Positions 45,335 through 53,291 of a DNA stretch of 54,129 bases are shown here, piece by piece. Both the position numbers and the translations under genes were made by a program. Every line of letters starts with the position of its first letter. Within the stretch, counting starts at the first letter, position 1. The stretch comes from Clostridia bacterium (GTDB lineage: Bacteria; Bacillota; Clostridia; Oscillospirales; CAG-272), in the NCBI GenBank assembly GCA_017621695.1, contig JAGASP010000120.1, forward strand, positions 1 through 54,129, written 5' to 3'. Under the pieces are notes generated by a model. It saw only the letters and a program-made list of their open reading frames with translations, did not search any database and was not told the origin of the DNA.

Positions 45335-46099
45335 ATGGGAAAAATTATTTCTTTTGCTAATCAAAAAGGCGGCGTGGGTAAAACGACCTCTGCTGTCAAT
45401 ATTGCCGCATCCCTCGGTATCTTGGGGTATAAAACCCTTCTTGTGGATCTGGATCCCCAGGGTAATGCCACAAGCGGCGTGGGAATTGCCAAAAAAGGCC
45501 TGAAATACACAATCAAGGATGTACTTGCAGGAGAAATTTCTGCAAATGATGCAATTTTAGAGACGGAATATGAAAAACTTTGGCTCATTCCTTCTAATAT
45601 TACACTTGCAGGCGCGGAGTTTGATCTCTTTCAGGAAGAGGAAGACCCCCAAAATATCATGAAAAACGCGTTTGCAAACGTAAAGGACGCGTATGATTAC
45701 ATTATTATTGACTGTCCGCCTTCTCTCGGTATGTTGACGGTCAATTCTCTGACAGCCAGCGACGGTGTTGTCATTCCCATGCAGTGCGAGTTTTACGCGT
45801 TAGAGGGTCTTTCTCAGCTGATGATTACCATTGGAAAGATCAAAACACATTACAACAACACGCTGAACGTCACGGGTATTCTGATCACTATGTATACCAA
45901 CAGACTTCTTTTAACCCAACAGGTAAAAAGTGAGCTGAAGAAGCATTATGCCGGAAAACTGTTTGAAAACCCCATTTCCCGTGGTGTTAAGCTTTCCGAG
46001 GCTCCCGGTTTTGGTAAACCCGTGTACTATCATGATAAGCATGCCAAGGGTGCAAACGAATATCTTGCCGTTGCGCACGAGCTTGCAACCCGTATTTAA
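45335..46099 (+). CDS. parA: Chromosome partitioning ATPase ParA (Soj)
   Basis: A 254-residue Walker-type ParA. Deviant Walker A KGGVGKTTSAVN (11-22), D-L-D-P-Q-G-N-A-T switch (about 39-47), Walker B YIIIDCPPSLG (about 117-127) and a C-terminal GANEY-like motif. It cycles on the nucleoid between ATP and ADP forms and drives segregation of ParB-parS complexes; in Bacillus, Soj also regulates DnaA. Length is typical of the short chromosomal class without an N-terminal HTH. Ribosome site GGAGG precedes ATG 45335 by 10 bases. parB follows after 17 bases, so they form one operon. Confidence 0.97.
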   Translation: MGKIISFANQKGGVGKTTSAVNIAASLGILGYKTLLVDLDPQGNATSGVGIAKKGLKYTIKDVLAGEISANDAILETEYEKLWLIPSNITLAGAEFDLFQEEEDPQNIMKNAFANVKDAYDYIIIDCPPSLGMLTVNSLTASDGVVIPMQCEFYALEGLSQLMITIGKIKTHYNNTLNVTGILITMYTNRLLLTQQVKSELKKHYAGKLFENPISRGVKLSEAPGFGKPVYYHDKHAKGANEYLAVAHELATRI

Positions 46100-46116
46100 T
46101 ATAAAGGAGAGAAAAA

Positions 46117-47028
46117 ATGGCTAAGAAACAAGGTGGATTGGGAAGAAATTTCTATTCTTTGCTGGAAGATAACCAAATCATGACCGAAAATAAGGCGGTT
46201 GAGCGTATTTCTCTGAATAAAATTGAACCCCGCAAGGATCAGCCCCGCAAGGATTTTGACCAGGAAGCATTGCAGGCATTGGCGGATTCCATCGCGATTC
46301 ACGACGTCATTCAGCCCATTGTGGTGCGTGATCTGGGCTTTAACGGTGCCATGTTTGAGGATTCTTATGAGATCATCGCAGGTGAACGCCGTTGGAGAGC
46401 TGCAAAAATGGCAGGCCTTTCGGATATTCCCGCTGTTATCATCACGGGTGATGATTTGAAGGTTGCGCAGGTGTCTCTCATTGAAAATATGCAGCGCATG
46501 GATCTCAACAGCATTGAAGAAGCCATGGCATACAAGGTTCTTCTGGATAAATACAGCATGACACAGGAGGAGCTTTCCCGTCAGGTAGGCAAGAGCCGCT
46601 CGGCCATTGCCAATACGTTAAGACTTTTGGAACTTCCCGATGACCTGCAGTCTATGGTCAGAGACGGAAAGCTGTCCATGGGTCATGCAAGAGCGCTGCT
46701 GCCTTTGCAGTATGAGGAGGACATGATCCGTCTGGCGGAAAGGATTCAGGAGAAGGATCTCTCGGTGCGCGATACCGAAAAGGCGGTAAAACAGCTGTTA
46801 GCGGCACAAAATGAGCCTGAAATTGTTGAAATCAGCGAGGATGAAGCACAAAAACTGCAAAAAAAAGTTTACATGAAGGATCTGGAGCAAAAAGTACAGA
46901 CCAGAATGGGCAGAAAGGTTCGCATTCTCCAAACGGCAAGAAAAAAGACGGTCGAGCTTTCCTTTGAGGATGATGGGGATCTGGAGGATCTCCTGAAGCT
47001 GCTGGCAGGCGATGATTTATTTGCATAA
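46117..47028 (+). CDS. parB: Chromosome partitioning CTPase ParB (Spo0J)
   Basis: A 303-residue ParB that binds parS, loads as a CTP-dependent clamp and spreads. An N-terminal basic peptide (KKQGGLGRNF) fits the ParA-activating segment. The CTP-binding motif GERRWRAAK (89-97), ENMQR (123-127), the helix-turn-helix with TQEELSRQVGKSRSAIANTLRLL (about 149-171) and the C-terminal leucine-rich dimer region are present. Its targets, four parS sites, lie less than 1.1 kb upstream. Length is slightly longer than the usual 280-290. Ribosome site AAAGGAGAG precedes ATG 46117. Confidence 0.97.
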   Translation: MAKKQGGLGRNFYSLLEDNQIMTENKAVERISLNKIEPRKDQPRKDFDQEALQALADSIAIHDVIQPIVVRDLGFNGAMFEDSYEIIAGERRWRAAKMAGLSDIPAVIITGDDLKVAQVSLIENMQRMDLNSIEEAMAYKVLLDKYSMTQEELSRQVGKSRSAIANTLRLLELPDDLQSMVRDGKLSMGHARALLPLQYEEDMIRLAERIQEKDLSVRDTEKAVKQLLAAQNEPEIVEISEDEAQKLQKKVYMKDLEQKVQTRMGRKVRILQTARKKTVELSFEDDGDLEDLLKLLAGDDLFA

Positions 47029-47063
47029 TTATGAATCTAAAATGAATAAGGAGGGCACATCCA

Positions 47064-47765
47064 TTGTTAGCTAATTATTTTCACGGATTATTGCCCGGAA
47101 TTACCATGCTGTCGGCAGAGGATTCTCTCTGGAAGGAGCTTTGGGATTACATCAATGGCAAGTATCTGACAGTCGAGATGGGGCGTTATGAGCATCTCAA
47201 CATGGGCACCGGCACATTGGTCACGGCACGAAATATCATTCTTGGCATTTGCATCGGCATCATCATTGCGTCCATCATGATTTGCTATGAGAAAAACAGA
47301 AAAGGAAAATTTGTACGCAAGATCATCAAGGAGCAGTGCTTCTGGCCTGAAAAAGCTCAAACGCTGTCGGAGTTGGGATTTGAAAAAAATTATTCCATCA
47401 AATCCGATCTGCGCCGTGCGTCGGTGCTGAGCAAGGTGGTCAAATGCGTGGAGCGAGAGGCCTTTGAAGCGCGCATACGCGAGCTCAGGGAGGCGCACAT
47501 TGCCGAAAAGGGCAGTGACAAGGATTTTGTCATGCCAAAATACAATATTGATTTCAACACGGCACATTTTTACATTCCAGACGATGAGCATTACGCCGCA
47601 GATATCCGCTACGACAATCAAGGATCCGGCTGGCGTGCGATGATTCTCGTCATTCTTGTGACGGTCATCATTGCGGTACTGGTATGCTTCCTGTTGCCCG
47701 ATATGATGCAGCTTGTAGACAACATGATGGATATCATCAAGGAAGACAAGAGTGTTTTGAACTAA
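47064..47765 (+). CDS. Conserved membrane protein of unknown function, next to parB
   Basis: A 233-residue protein with two or three helices (about 6-20 weak, 54-76, 190-214) and a cytoplasmic or outer domain between the last two (charged, about 85-185, containing CFWPEKAQTLSELGFEKN and YIPDDEHYAADIRYD). No named family recognised; similar unnamed proteins with the ARNIILGI helix start are familiar to me from Oscillospirales, which is only a memory-based impression. Start is a TTG at 47064: AAGGAGGG stands 8-9 bases upstream and no ATG fits. It follows parB by 35 bases and probably shares its transcript, so a role linked to chromosome or cell-cycle membrane events is possible but unproven. 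Confidence 0.75.
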   Translation: MLANYFHGLLPGITMLSAEDSLWKELWDYINGKYLTVEMGRYEHLNMGTGTLVTARNIILGICIGIIIASIMICYEKNRKGKFVRKIIKEQCFWPEKAQTLSELGFEKNYSIKSDLRRASVLSKVVKCVEREAFEARIRELREAHIAEKGSDKDFVMPKYNIDFNTAHFYIPDDEHYAADIRYDNQGSGWRAMILVILVTVIIAVLVCFLLPDMMQLVDNMMDIIKEDKSVLN

Positions 47766-47788
47766 TTGTGAACAATCAGGAGTAAAAT

Positions 47789-48487
47789 ATGATGAAAGAT
47801 AATACGAACAGACCCAAGATCGGTATGCTCAGTTCTCGGTTAGACGGTTTTTTGAAGGTGAATCACACCTATATCAATGCGGTCTGGCGTGCAGGCGGCT
47901 GGTGCATTCCCTTAGGCTACACCGAGGATGAGGAGCAGATCAAGGCCTATGCCGCAATGTGTGACGGATTTTTGTTTTCGGGCGGTGTGGACGTAGACCC
48001 AAAATATTACGGCGAGGAGATCGCTTTTGACAACGTGGAGATCGACACGGTGCGCGACGCTTTTGAAATGGCTGTATTTCCTCATGCGCTCGCTACGGGA
48101 AAGCCCATATTCGGCATTTGCCGCGGCATTCAGGTAATGAACGTTTGCTGTGGCGGAAGTCTCTATCAGCATATAGACGGACACCGCCAGGATCAGCCCG
48201 GAACTATCCGCAAACAGCCTCTTAATCTTACAAAAGGCGGTTATTTGCAACAAATTGCGGGTAAAGATCGTGTCTTTGTGAACACCTTCCACCACCAGAA
48301 TATCAAGGATCTCGCACCCGGTTTTGTCGTGGAGGGAACGAGTGACGATGGATATATTGAGGCCATCCGCGATCCTGCGCATAAGTTTTTTGTCGGTGTG
48401 CAATTCCACCCCGAAATCTACATCACCCAAGACGACGATGACCACTCACTACGGCTTTTTGAAGCTTTTATTGAGGCTTGCAAGTGA
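47789..48487 (+). CDS. Gamma-glutamyl-gamma-aminobutyrate hydrolase-type class I amidotransferase
   Basis: A 232-residue peptidase C26/PuuD-like protein. Catalytic cysteine in GICRGIQ (about 111-117), the His-Glu pair in VQFHPEI (about 209-215) and the family FLFSGGVDVDPKYYGE oxyanion segment are all present. Relatives split gamma-glutamyl bonds (for example in putrescine degradation or folate/peptide hydrolysis); the substrate is not evident here. Ribosome site CAGGAGT lies 6 bases before ATG 47789; the next codon is a second ATG. It is 23 bases downstream of the membrane protein and may end the parAB operon. A repeat-rich region follows its stop. Confidence 0.88.
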   Translation: MMKDNTNRPKIGMLSSRLDGFLKVNHTYINAVWRAGGWCIPLGYTEDEEQIKAYAAMCDGFLFSGGVDVDPKYYGEEIAFDNVEIDTVRDAFEMAVFPHALATGKPIFGICRGIQVMNVCCGGSLYQHIDGHRQDQPGTIRKQPLNLTKGGYLQQIAGKDRVFVNTFHHQNIKDLAPGFVVEGTSDDGYIEAIRDPAHKFFVGVQFHPEIYITQDDDDHSLRLFEAFIEACK

Positions 48488-48815
48488 GGTGTACGGGGGG
48501 ATACGCAAGGGGGGATACGCAAGGGGGGATACGCAAGGGGAACTTTTGAGAAAAGTTCCCCTTGACCCCTCAAAACCTTTTAAAAAGGGTCAGGAATACC
48601 CGGAGGCGATGGATAAGCGCTTTTGGGGAGGGGAGTACGCAAGGAACCTTTTGAAAAAAAGGTTCCTTGACCTCCAAAACCATTTAAAAAGGGTCAGGAA
48701 TACCCGGAGGCGATGGATAAGCGCTTTTTAGGGGACGAGAGTACGCAAGGAACCTTTTGAAAAAGGTTCCTTGACCTCCAAAACCTTTTAAAAAGGAGTC
48801 AAAAATACCCATTAA
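48488..48815 (-). repeat. ~104-bp hairpin repeat array after the amidotransferase gene
   Basis: A GGGGGATACGCAA phrase recurs three times at 48497-48540. Then two units repeat GGGTCAGGAATACCCGGAGG (48587 and 48691, 104 bases apart), each with hairpin AAGGAACCTTTT/AAAAGGTTCCTT. Reading on the minus strand they match the 102-bp units at 34716-35075. No gene. Confidence 0.85.
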
Positions 48816-48940
48816 AAAATCAAAACGATTGCTTATAGAATTTGTTTGAGAGGGGGCTTGCTCCTCTCAAAAAAGCCCCATAATCCACCAAAATACACTC
48901 TGTGCGGTGTAGAAAACCGTTGAAAAGTATGGTGAACCTA

Positions 48941-48969
48941 TTGACAAAAGATAAATAGCGTGCTATAAT
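48941..48969 (+). promoter_or_regulatory. SigmaA promoter of thiT
   Basis: TTGACA (48941-48946), 17-base spacer, TATAAT (48964-48969); both hexamers perfect. The TPP riboswitch begins about 20 bases later. Confidence 0.9.
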
Positions 48970-48987
48970 AAACCGAATCGCATAGAA

Positions 48988-49084
48988 AATCAGGGGTGCT
49001 GGCAAGTGGACGCACAAAGCCGGCTGAGATGCGCTTGAGCGCGAACCCTTAACCTGATACGGATAATACCGGCGTAGGAAGCAT
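48988..49084 (+). ncRNA. TPP riboswitch (thi-box)
   Basis: The conserved elements are in order: GGGGTGCTGG, CTGAGATG (49024-49031), ACCCTTAACCTGAT (49045-49057), GGATAATACC (49061-49070), GGCGTAGGAAGC. Binding of thiamine diphosphate would end transcription at the hairpin that follows. Confidence 0.95.
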
Positions 49085-49112
49085 TTTCGAGGGACTGATA
49101 TCACCTTCTGTT

Positions 49113-49152
49113 TGGCCTGCGGAGATTTTCCGTGCGGTCAAATTTTTCTTTT
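49113..49152 (+). terminator. Riboswitch-controlled terminator before thiT
   Basis: GGCCTGCGGA/TCCGTGCGGTC imperfect stem followed by AATTTTTCTTTT, immediately before the ribosome site. Confidence 0.65.
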
Positions 49153-49164
49153 GGAGGTGGTTTT

Positions 49165-49758
49165 TTGAAAAGAAACTACAAGACACATCTGATGGCCTTG
49201 GTGGAGGGTGCCATGATGATGGCGCTTGCATGGGCATTGGATTTTGTCTGCGCATTGCTTCCGTTCAATCGGATCTGGATCAACGGCGGTGGCATCACCA
49301 TCGGTATGCTGCCCATCGTCTACTACGGCTTCCGTCGTGGCCCTGTCTGGGGTGTTGGCGCGGGCTTGGTATTTTCGGGCTTGCAGATGCTCATGGGTTG
49401 GTACGTTCCCCCGGCGAACACGTGGTGGGCGATCCTGCTTTGCGTTTTGCTCGATTATGTGATCGCATTTTCGGTGCTCGGTGTGGCCGAGATCTTTGCA
49501 AAGCTTTTTGAAAAAAAGCACAGACTTCTGGGCTACGGCTTCGGCGCAGTTATCGTTTGCCTGCTTCGTTACGTTTGCAGCACCCTGTCGGGTGGCATTC
49601 TTTGGGGCTCGTATGCCTTTGAAGGTTGGAATCCCTGGGTTTATTCCATCGCATACAACGGCTCCTACATGATCCCCAACGCCATCATCACGGCGGCTTT
49701 GGCGGTTCTGCTGTGCAAGGCATTTGATCCCAAAACTCTGAGGCCTATGAAAAAATAA
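49165..49758 (+). CDS. thiT: Energy-coupled thiamine transporter ThiT
   Basis: A 197-residue S-component (substrate-binding subunit) of an ECF transporter for thiamine. Six helices are predicted; the thiamine-pocket signatures GGGITIGMLPIVYYGFRRG and GWNPWVYSIAYNGSYMIPN, with the Trp, Tyr and Asn typical of ThiT, are present. The energising EcfAAT module is not in the window, as usual for the shared type. Start is a TTG at 49165 because GGAGGTGG ends 5 bases before it; the ATG at 49132 sits within the terminator and lacks a ribosome site. The TPP riboswitch upstream supports the assignment independently. Ends in a terminator at 49764-49794. Confidence 0.96.
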   Translation: MKRNYKTHLMALVEGAMMMALAWALDFVCALLPFNRIWINGGGITIGMLPIVYYGFRRGPVWGVGAGLVFSGLQMLMGWYVPPANTWWAILLCVLLDYVIAFSVLGVAEIFAKLFEKKHRLLGYGFGAVIVCLLRYVCSTLSGGILWGSYAFEGWNPWVYSIAYNGSYMIPNAIITAALAVLLCKAFDPKTLRPMKK

Positions 49759-49763
49759 CGCTT

Positions 49764-49794
49764 AGGGCTGTTCACAGGAACAGCCCTTTTTGTT
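49764..49794 (+). terminator. Terminator of thiT
   Basis: Arms GGGCTGTT (49765-49772) and AACAGCCC (49779-49786), then TTTTTGTTT. Confidence 0.85.
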
Positions 49795-49802
49795 TGAAAT
49801 AC

Positions 49803-49832
49803 TTGACACGCTTATCAAATGTATGCTATAAT
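49803..49832 (+). promoter_or_regulatory. Promoter of the beta-helix hydrolase gene
   Basis: TTGACA (49803-49808), 18-base spacer, TATAAT (49827-49832). Confidence 0.75.
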
Positions 49833-49863
49833 CAAACCAATCCCACCCCGAAAGGAGTTTCTT

Positions 49864-52800
49864 ATGGCACGCTATCTTGTCAAAGACAAATATACTTACG
49901 AAAAGATCCGCCAGACGGATTACAGCTACCGCGCAGGCAACTGGGTCATGTCCCAGAATCACGTGGACGGTCGCCTGATATTTGATACCGCCGAGCCCAT
50001 TTGTACCCTGACCCTGAAAACGGGCAGCGACCCTGTGGAGGTCTTGCTGACACCCGAGCAGGGACAGCGTTTTTCTGAGGTCTCGGGCTTTATGATCTCC
50101 CAAAAAACAGGGGAGGGAATGCTTTGCCGCGTGACCCTTTGGGGCAAGGAAGGGGAGAGCTTTTGTTCGGTCTGCTACATGACCGAAGCGCCCCGTCTGT
50201 TTGCTACCTCCAAAATGACTTTTACGCCTGTGCGCATGACCTTGGATACCGCGCCCTTTGATCCGAAATGGGACGTACCCGAGGTGGAGGTGTCTCTGCG
50301 TTACGGCTATGCGCTGGACAATCTGGGGCAGGTGGGCGGTCAGTCTCACTTCTACCGTGTGGTTGGCGGTGAAAATGCCACTCTCAGAGATGACGGAAAT
50401 GATCTTGTGCTGACTTTGGATGCTCAGACCGAGCTGTATTCTCCCGTGTTTCCGAACCGTGCGGGCACGCCCTACAATATGCTCATGCCTCGCCGCAACA
50501 CGGTTTTCATGGTGATCACCAACAGATCGACCGCCAAGTTTGCGACCCTGTATTATGCCACCTCGACCCACCCTTGGAGCGACAAGGAGCTACACGGTGT
50601 GAGCGTGGAGCTGGCGCAGGATGACCTTCCCCATGCCTATTATTTCAATCTCTCTGCGTCTTCGTGGTGCGACGGACGGCTGTCTCAGTTCATGCTGTCC
50701 TTTGACGGAGAGGATGAGGGAGAGATCATCATCCACCGCTATTCCTTTGAGCAGGAAAAGCCCTGCATTTCCTACGCGGGAAAGATCATCTCCTGCACTG
50801 CCGATCCTGTTGCAGAGACGGTCAAGGTCTGCGGAGAGGTGGAGATGACCGAGGCACTCAAGGCATATGAGGGTGGCGTTATCCGCATTTATGCTACTAC
50901 CATGGCAAATGCCCCCACCGCCGCGGGTGTGGAATCCACGGCAGGGAAGCGGCTGATCGGTACGTGCCCTTTGGCGGAGCAATTTACGCTTGACAATATC
51001 CCCCTTCGTGACGAATGTACCACCCTGCTTCCGTATCAGCTCTTGGCCTTTGCCGAGGCGGAGGGACAGAAACCCCTTTGCCTTTGCGAACGATTCTACA
51101 TTGAGAATTACGAGGACTTTGACGGGAACCCCTACCACTTCGATCTCCCCGACTACACCGTCTCGGTTTTGGATTGCGGGGCTTACGGTGACGCGGTTCA
51201 CGATGACACCAAGGCCATACAAGCGGCCATCGACAAGGTAGCCGAGGTTGGCGGCGGCAGAGTTTTGTTGGAAGGCTCGAATGATCGCTATGGCCGCCGT
51301 TATATCGTGACGTCTCTGCTCATGAGATCCAACGTGGAGCTTCACTTTGAGGACGGTGCGGTTTTGTGGCAGTCCCAGCTGAAGGATGACTACGATTATG
51401 AGGTCACCTACGGCCACGACGGTGTGATTCCCGGTGTCAACTGGACACATTGCCTCCACGTCTGCAATCTTCCCCTCATTCAGGGCGCAAATATCCACCA
51501 TATCAAGATCACGGGTCGCGGCGGCATCCGCATGATGGACACGGGTTCTGAGGAGGGCGTGGATATGCCCGGTTACGCCTCGGGCTGTCCCGACCGCATC
51601 CACGTCATTCCCCTGGGGCTTTTCTGCGTGGAGCATTGTGAATGCAGAGATTTTGAGATCATTCGCTCCAATAATTATCACACAGAATTTAATCATTCCC
51701 AGTACGTTTATATTGCCAACGTAAAGCTCCACGAGGTCAAGTGCGTCAGCGGCGACGGCTTTGGTGTGGCGGGTGCGAAGCACGTGATGGTCAACCGTTG
51801 CTTCTTCCAATCCAACGATGACGGCATCGTTATGTCCTGTCACTATTACGATCCTCGCGGTATTCTTTGGTGGACGAATATGCAGGACGAGGACAACAGC
51901 TGCCGCGATATCACCACGGCGCATTCCTACCTCAATTCGGGCGGCGGCAAGGCGTTGGCGTTTATTACCTGGGGTACGAGCGATCCCATCCAGGAGAGGG
52001 AAGAGATCAGCGGTATTGTGGCTTATGACAACTATCTGACATCGGTCAATCCCGTGGGTACGTGGCCTGACAACCCGTATAACGGCAGAGTGCCGTTTGA
52101 CAACTGCGAAACCGACGACTATTCCCCCGTCAAGGACGTGCGGATTTTCAAAAACCGCTATGCGGGCAACTGCACGCTGGGTCCCATCGCCTGCACCAAC
52201 GTACTCACCGACTGCGGCGTGCACTCCACGAACAATTTCCGCAACGGTGATTTTACCTTGGGCGGTCTTGCCAACTGGACGTTCTTTAAGAACAGTGTGC
52301 CCGACTGCATCGACACGGTGATCTACGCCGACAAAGAAAAGGGACGCATCTCCCACTTTGACAAGGGTGAGGTCAGAGCCGCGCAGGGCTTGTATCTTGC
52401 CATGGGTCAGCATACCTTTACGGCGGAGATCATGACGGGACGTGAGGGTGCGCGGATGTTCGTTTCCCTGATCGAAACCGGAGAGGTGATCGCCGAAAAG
52501 CGGATCTGCTCCCACCGTCCCATATATGAATCCCTGTCCTTTGAGATCACAGGAGCGGAAGCCGCCGACGTGTTCGTAGGATTTGCGAGTGAGGGCAGCG
52601 ACCCCGAAAATTACGTTATTTTTGACGCTTGCTGTATCGAAAGCTACGTGGACGAGGAAGCCATCCGCCGCGCCAAGGAGGCGGCATATATGGCTGAGAT
52701 AGGGAAGTGCTTTGTACCGGGTGACAGCTTTGCGCCCATCTCCGAGGACGGAAAGGTATATCTCCGCGCGCGTGCCGAGGGAGATCTTTTGCTGCCTACC

Positions 52801-53181
52801 CATGATGCATACAGCACCTTCTCTCTGAGCTGTGCCATTCGCTTGGAGCACGTGGAGGAGCATTCCGACCTGCGTGGATACGGCATCCGCTTCGGGATCC
52901 GTGCAAACGGCTATCGAGAGCTGCGGGTTTGTCATAAGCAATGCCTCCTCCGCCTCATAGACGTGACCGACGGGATCGAGACCGAGCTTTACTGCCGTCC
53001 CAATTTCTTCTTTACCTCCAACGATTTCCACATTTTCGGTCTGGAGGTGCAGAAAAACGAGGTCAATATCTGGATCGACGGCGCGCTGTATGATACCGTC
53101 AAGGCCGACGTGATTTCGGGACATACGGGCGTGTTCCTGTGTGATGCGGGTGTGGCGCTTCACGGCATCAAGGTGGAATAA
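49864..53181 (+). CDS. GH28-like beta-helix (pectate lyase superfamily) protein
   Basis: A 1105-residue protein without signal peptide, so cytoplasmic unless exported another way. Residues 1-430 are beta-rich and unassigned. From about 434 a pectate-lyase-3/GH28-type parallel beta-helix begins with VLDCGAYGDAVHDDTKAIQAAID and carries repeated strand units to about 780, including GDGFGV and SNDDGIVMSC, which hold possible acidic catalytic residues, though the full GH28 NTD/DD/GHG/RIK set is not present. A beta-sandwich (about 815-945) and a LamG-like C-terminus (about 965-1105, G-I-R-F-G-I-R-A-N-G) follow. Start ATG 49864 with AAAGGAG. Probably acts on a rhamnogalacturonan-type or other branched glycan; the substrate is a guess. 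A GH38-type gene lies convergent to it. Confidence 0.82.
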   Translation: MARYLVKDKYTYEKIRQTDYSYRAGNWVMSQNHVDGRLIFDTAEPICTLTLKTGSDPVEVLLTPEQGQRFSEVSGFMISQKTGEGMLCRVTLWGKEGESFCSVCYMTEAPRLFATSKMTFTPVRMTLDTAPFDPKWDVPEVEVSLRYGYALDNLGQVGGQSHFYRVVGGENATLRDDGNDLVLTLDAQTELYSPVFPNRAGTPYNMLMPRRNTVFMVITNRSTAKFATLYYATSTHPWSDKELHGVSVELAQDDLPHAYYFNLSASSWCDGRLSQFMLSFDGEDEGEIIIHRYSFEQEKPCISYAGKIISCTADPVAETVKVCGEVEMTEALKAYEGGVIRIYATTMANAPTAAGVESTAGKRLIGTCPLAEQFTLDNIPLRDECTTLLPYQLLAFAEAEGQKPLCLCERFYIENYEDFDGNPYHFDLPDYTVSVLDCGAYGDAVHDDTKAIQAAIDKVAEVGGGRVLLEGSNDRYGRRYIVTSLLMRSNVELHFEDGAVLWQSQLKDDYDYEVTYGHDGVIPGVNWTHCLHVCNLPLIQGANIHHIKITGRGGIRMMDTGSEEGVDMPGYASGCPDRIHVIPLGLFCVEHCECRDFEIIRSNNYHTEFNHSQYVYIANVKLHEVKCVSGDGFGVAGAKHVMVNRCFFQSNDDGIVMSCHYYDPRGILWWTNMQDEDNSCRDITTAHSYLNSGGGKALAFITWGTSDPIQEREEISGIVAYDNYLTSVNPVGTWPDNPYNGRVPFDNCETDDYSPVKDVRIFKNRYAGNCTLGPIACTNVLTDCGVHSTNNFRNGDFTLGGLANWTFFKNSVPDCIDTVIYADKEKGRISHFDKGEVRAAQGLYLAMGQHTFTAEIMTGREGARMFVSLIETGEVIAEKRICSHRPIYESLSFEITGAEAADVFVGFASEGSDPENYVIFDACCIESYVDEEAIRRAKEAAYMAEIGKCFVPGDSFAPISEDGKVYLRARAEGDLLLPTHDAYSTFSLSCAIRLEHVEEHSDLRGYGIRFGIRANGYRELRVCHKQCLLRLIDVTDGIETELYCRPNFFFTSNDFHIFGLEVQKNEVNIWIDGALYDTVKADVISGHTGVFLCDAGVALHGIKVE

Positions 53182-53237
53182 ACGAGAGGTTCCCGAGAAA
53201 TCTTGACATGGATCCAAAACCGAAATCAATACAAAAT

Positions 53238-53268
53238 CCCGCCGCAATTAGCGGCGGGGTCATTTTTA
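53238..53268. terminator. Terminator between the GH28-like and GH38 genes
   Basis: Arms CCCGCCGC (53238-53245) and GCGGCGGG (53251-53258), then TCATTTTTA. Confidence 0.75.
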
Positions 53269-53291
53269 GATATGGGAAAATAGGCTTGTAT

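Noticed and set aside
50590..53247. Long open frame opposite the beta-helix hydrolase gene
   Set aside because: Shadow frame of a G+C-biased gene; no recognisable motif.
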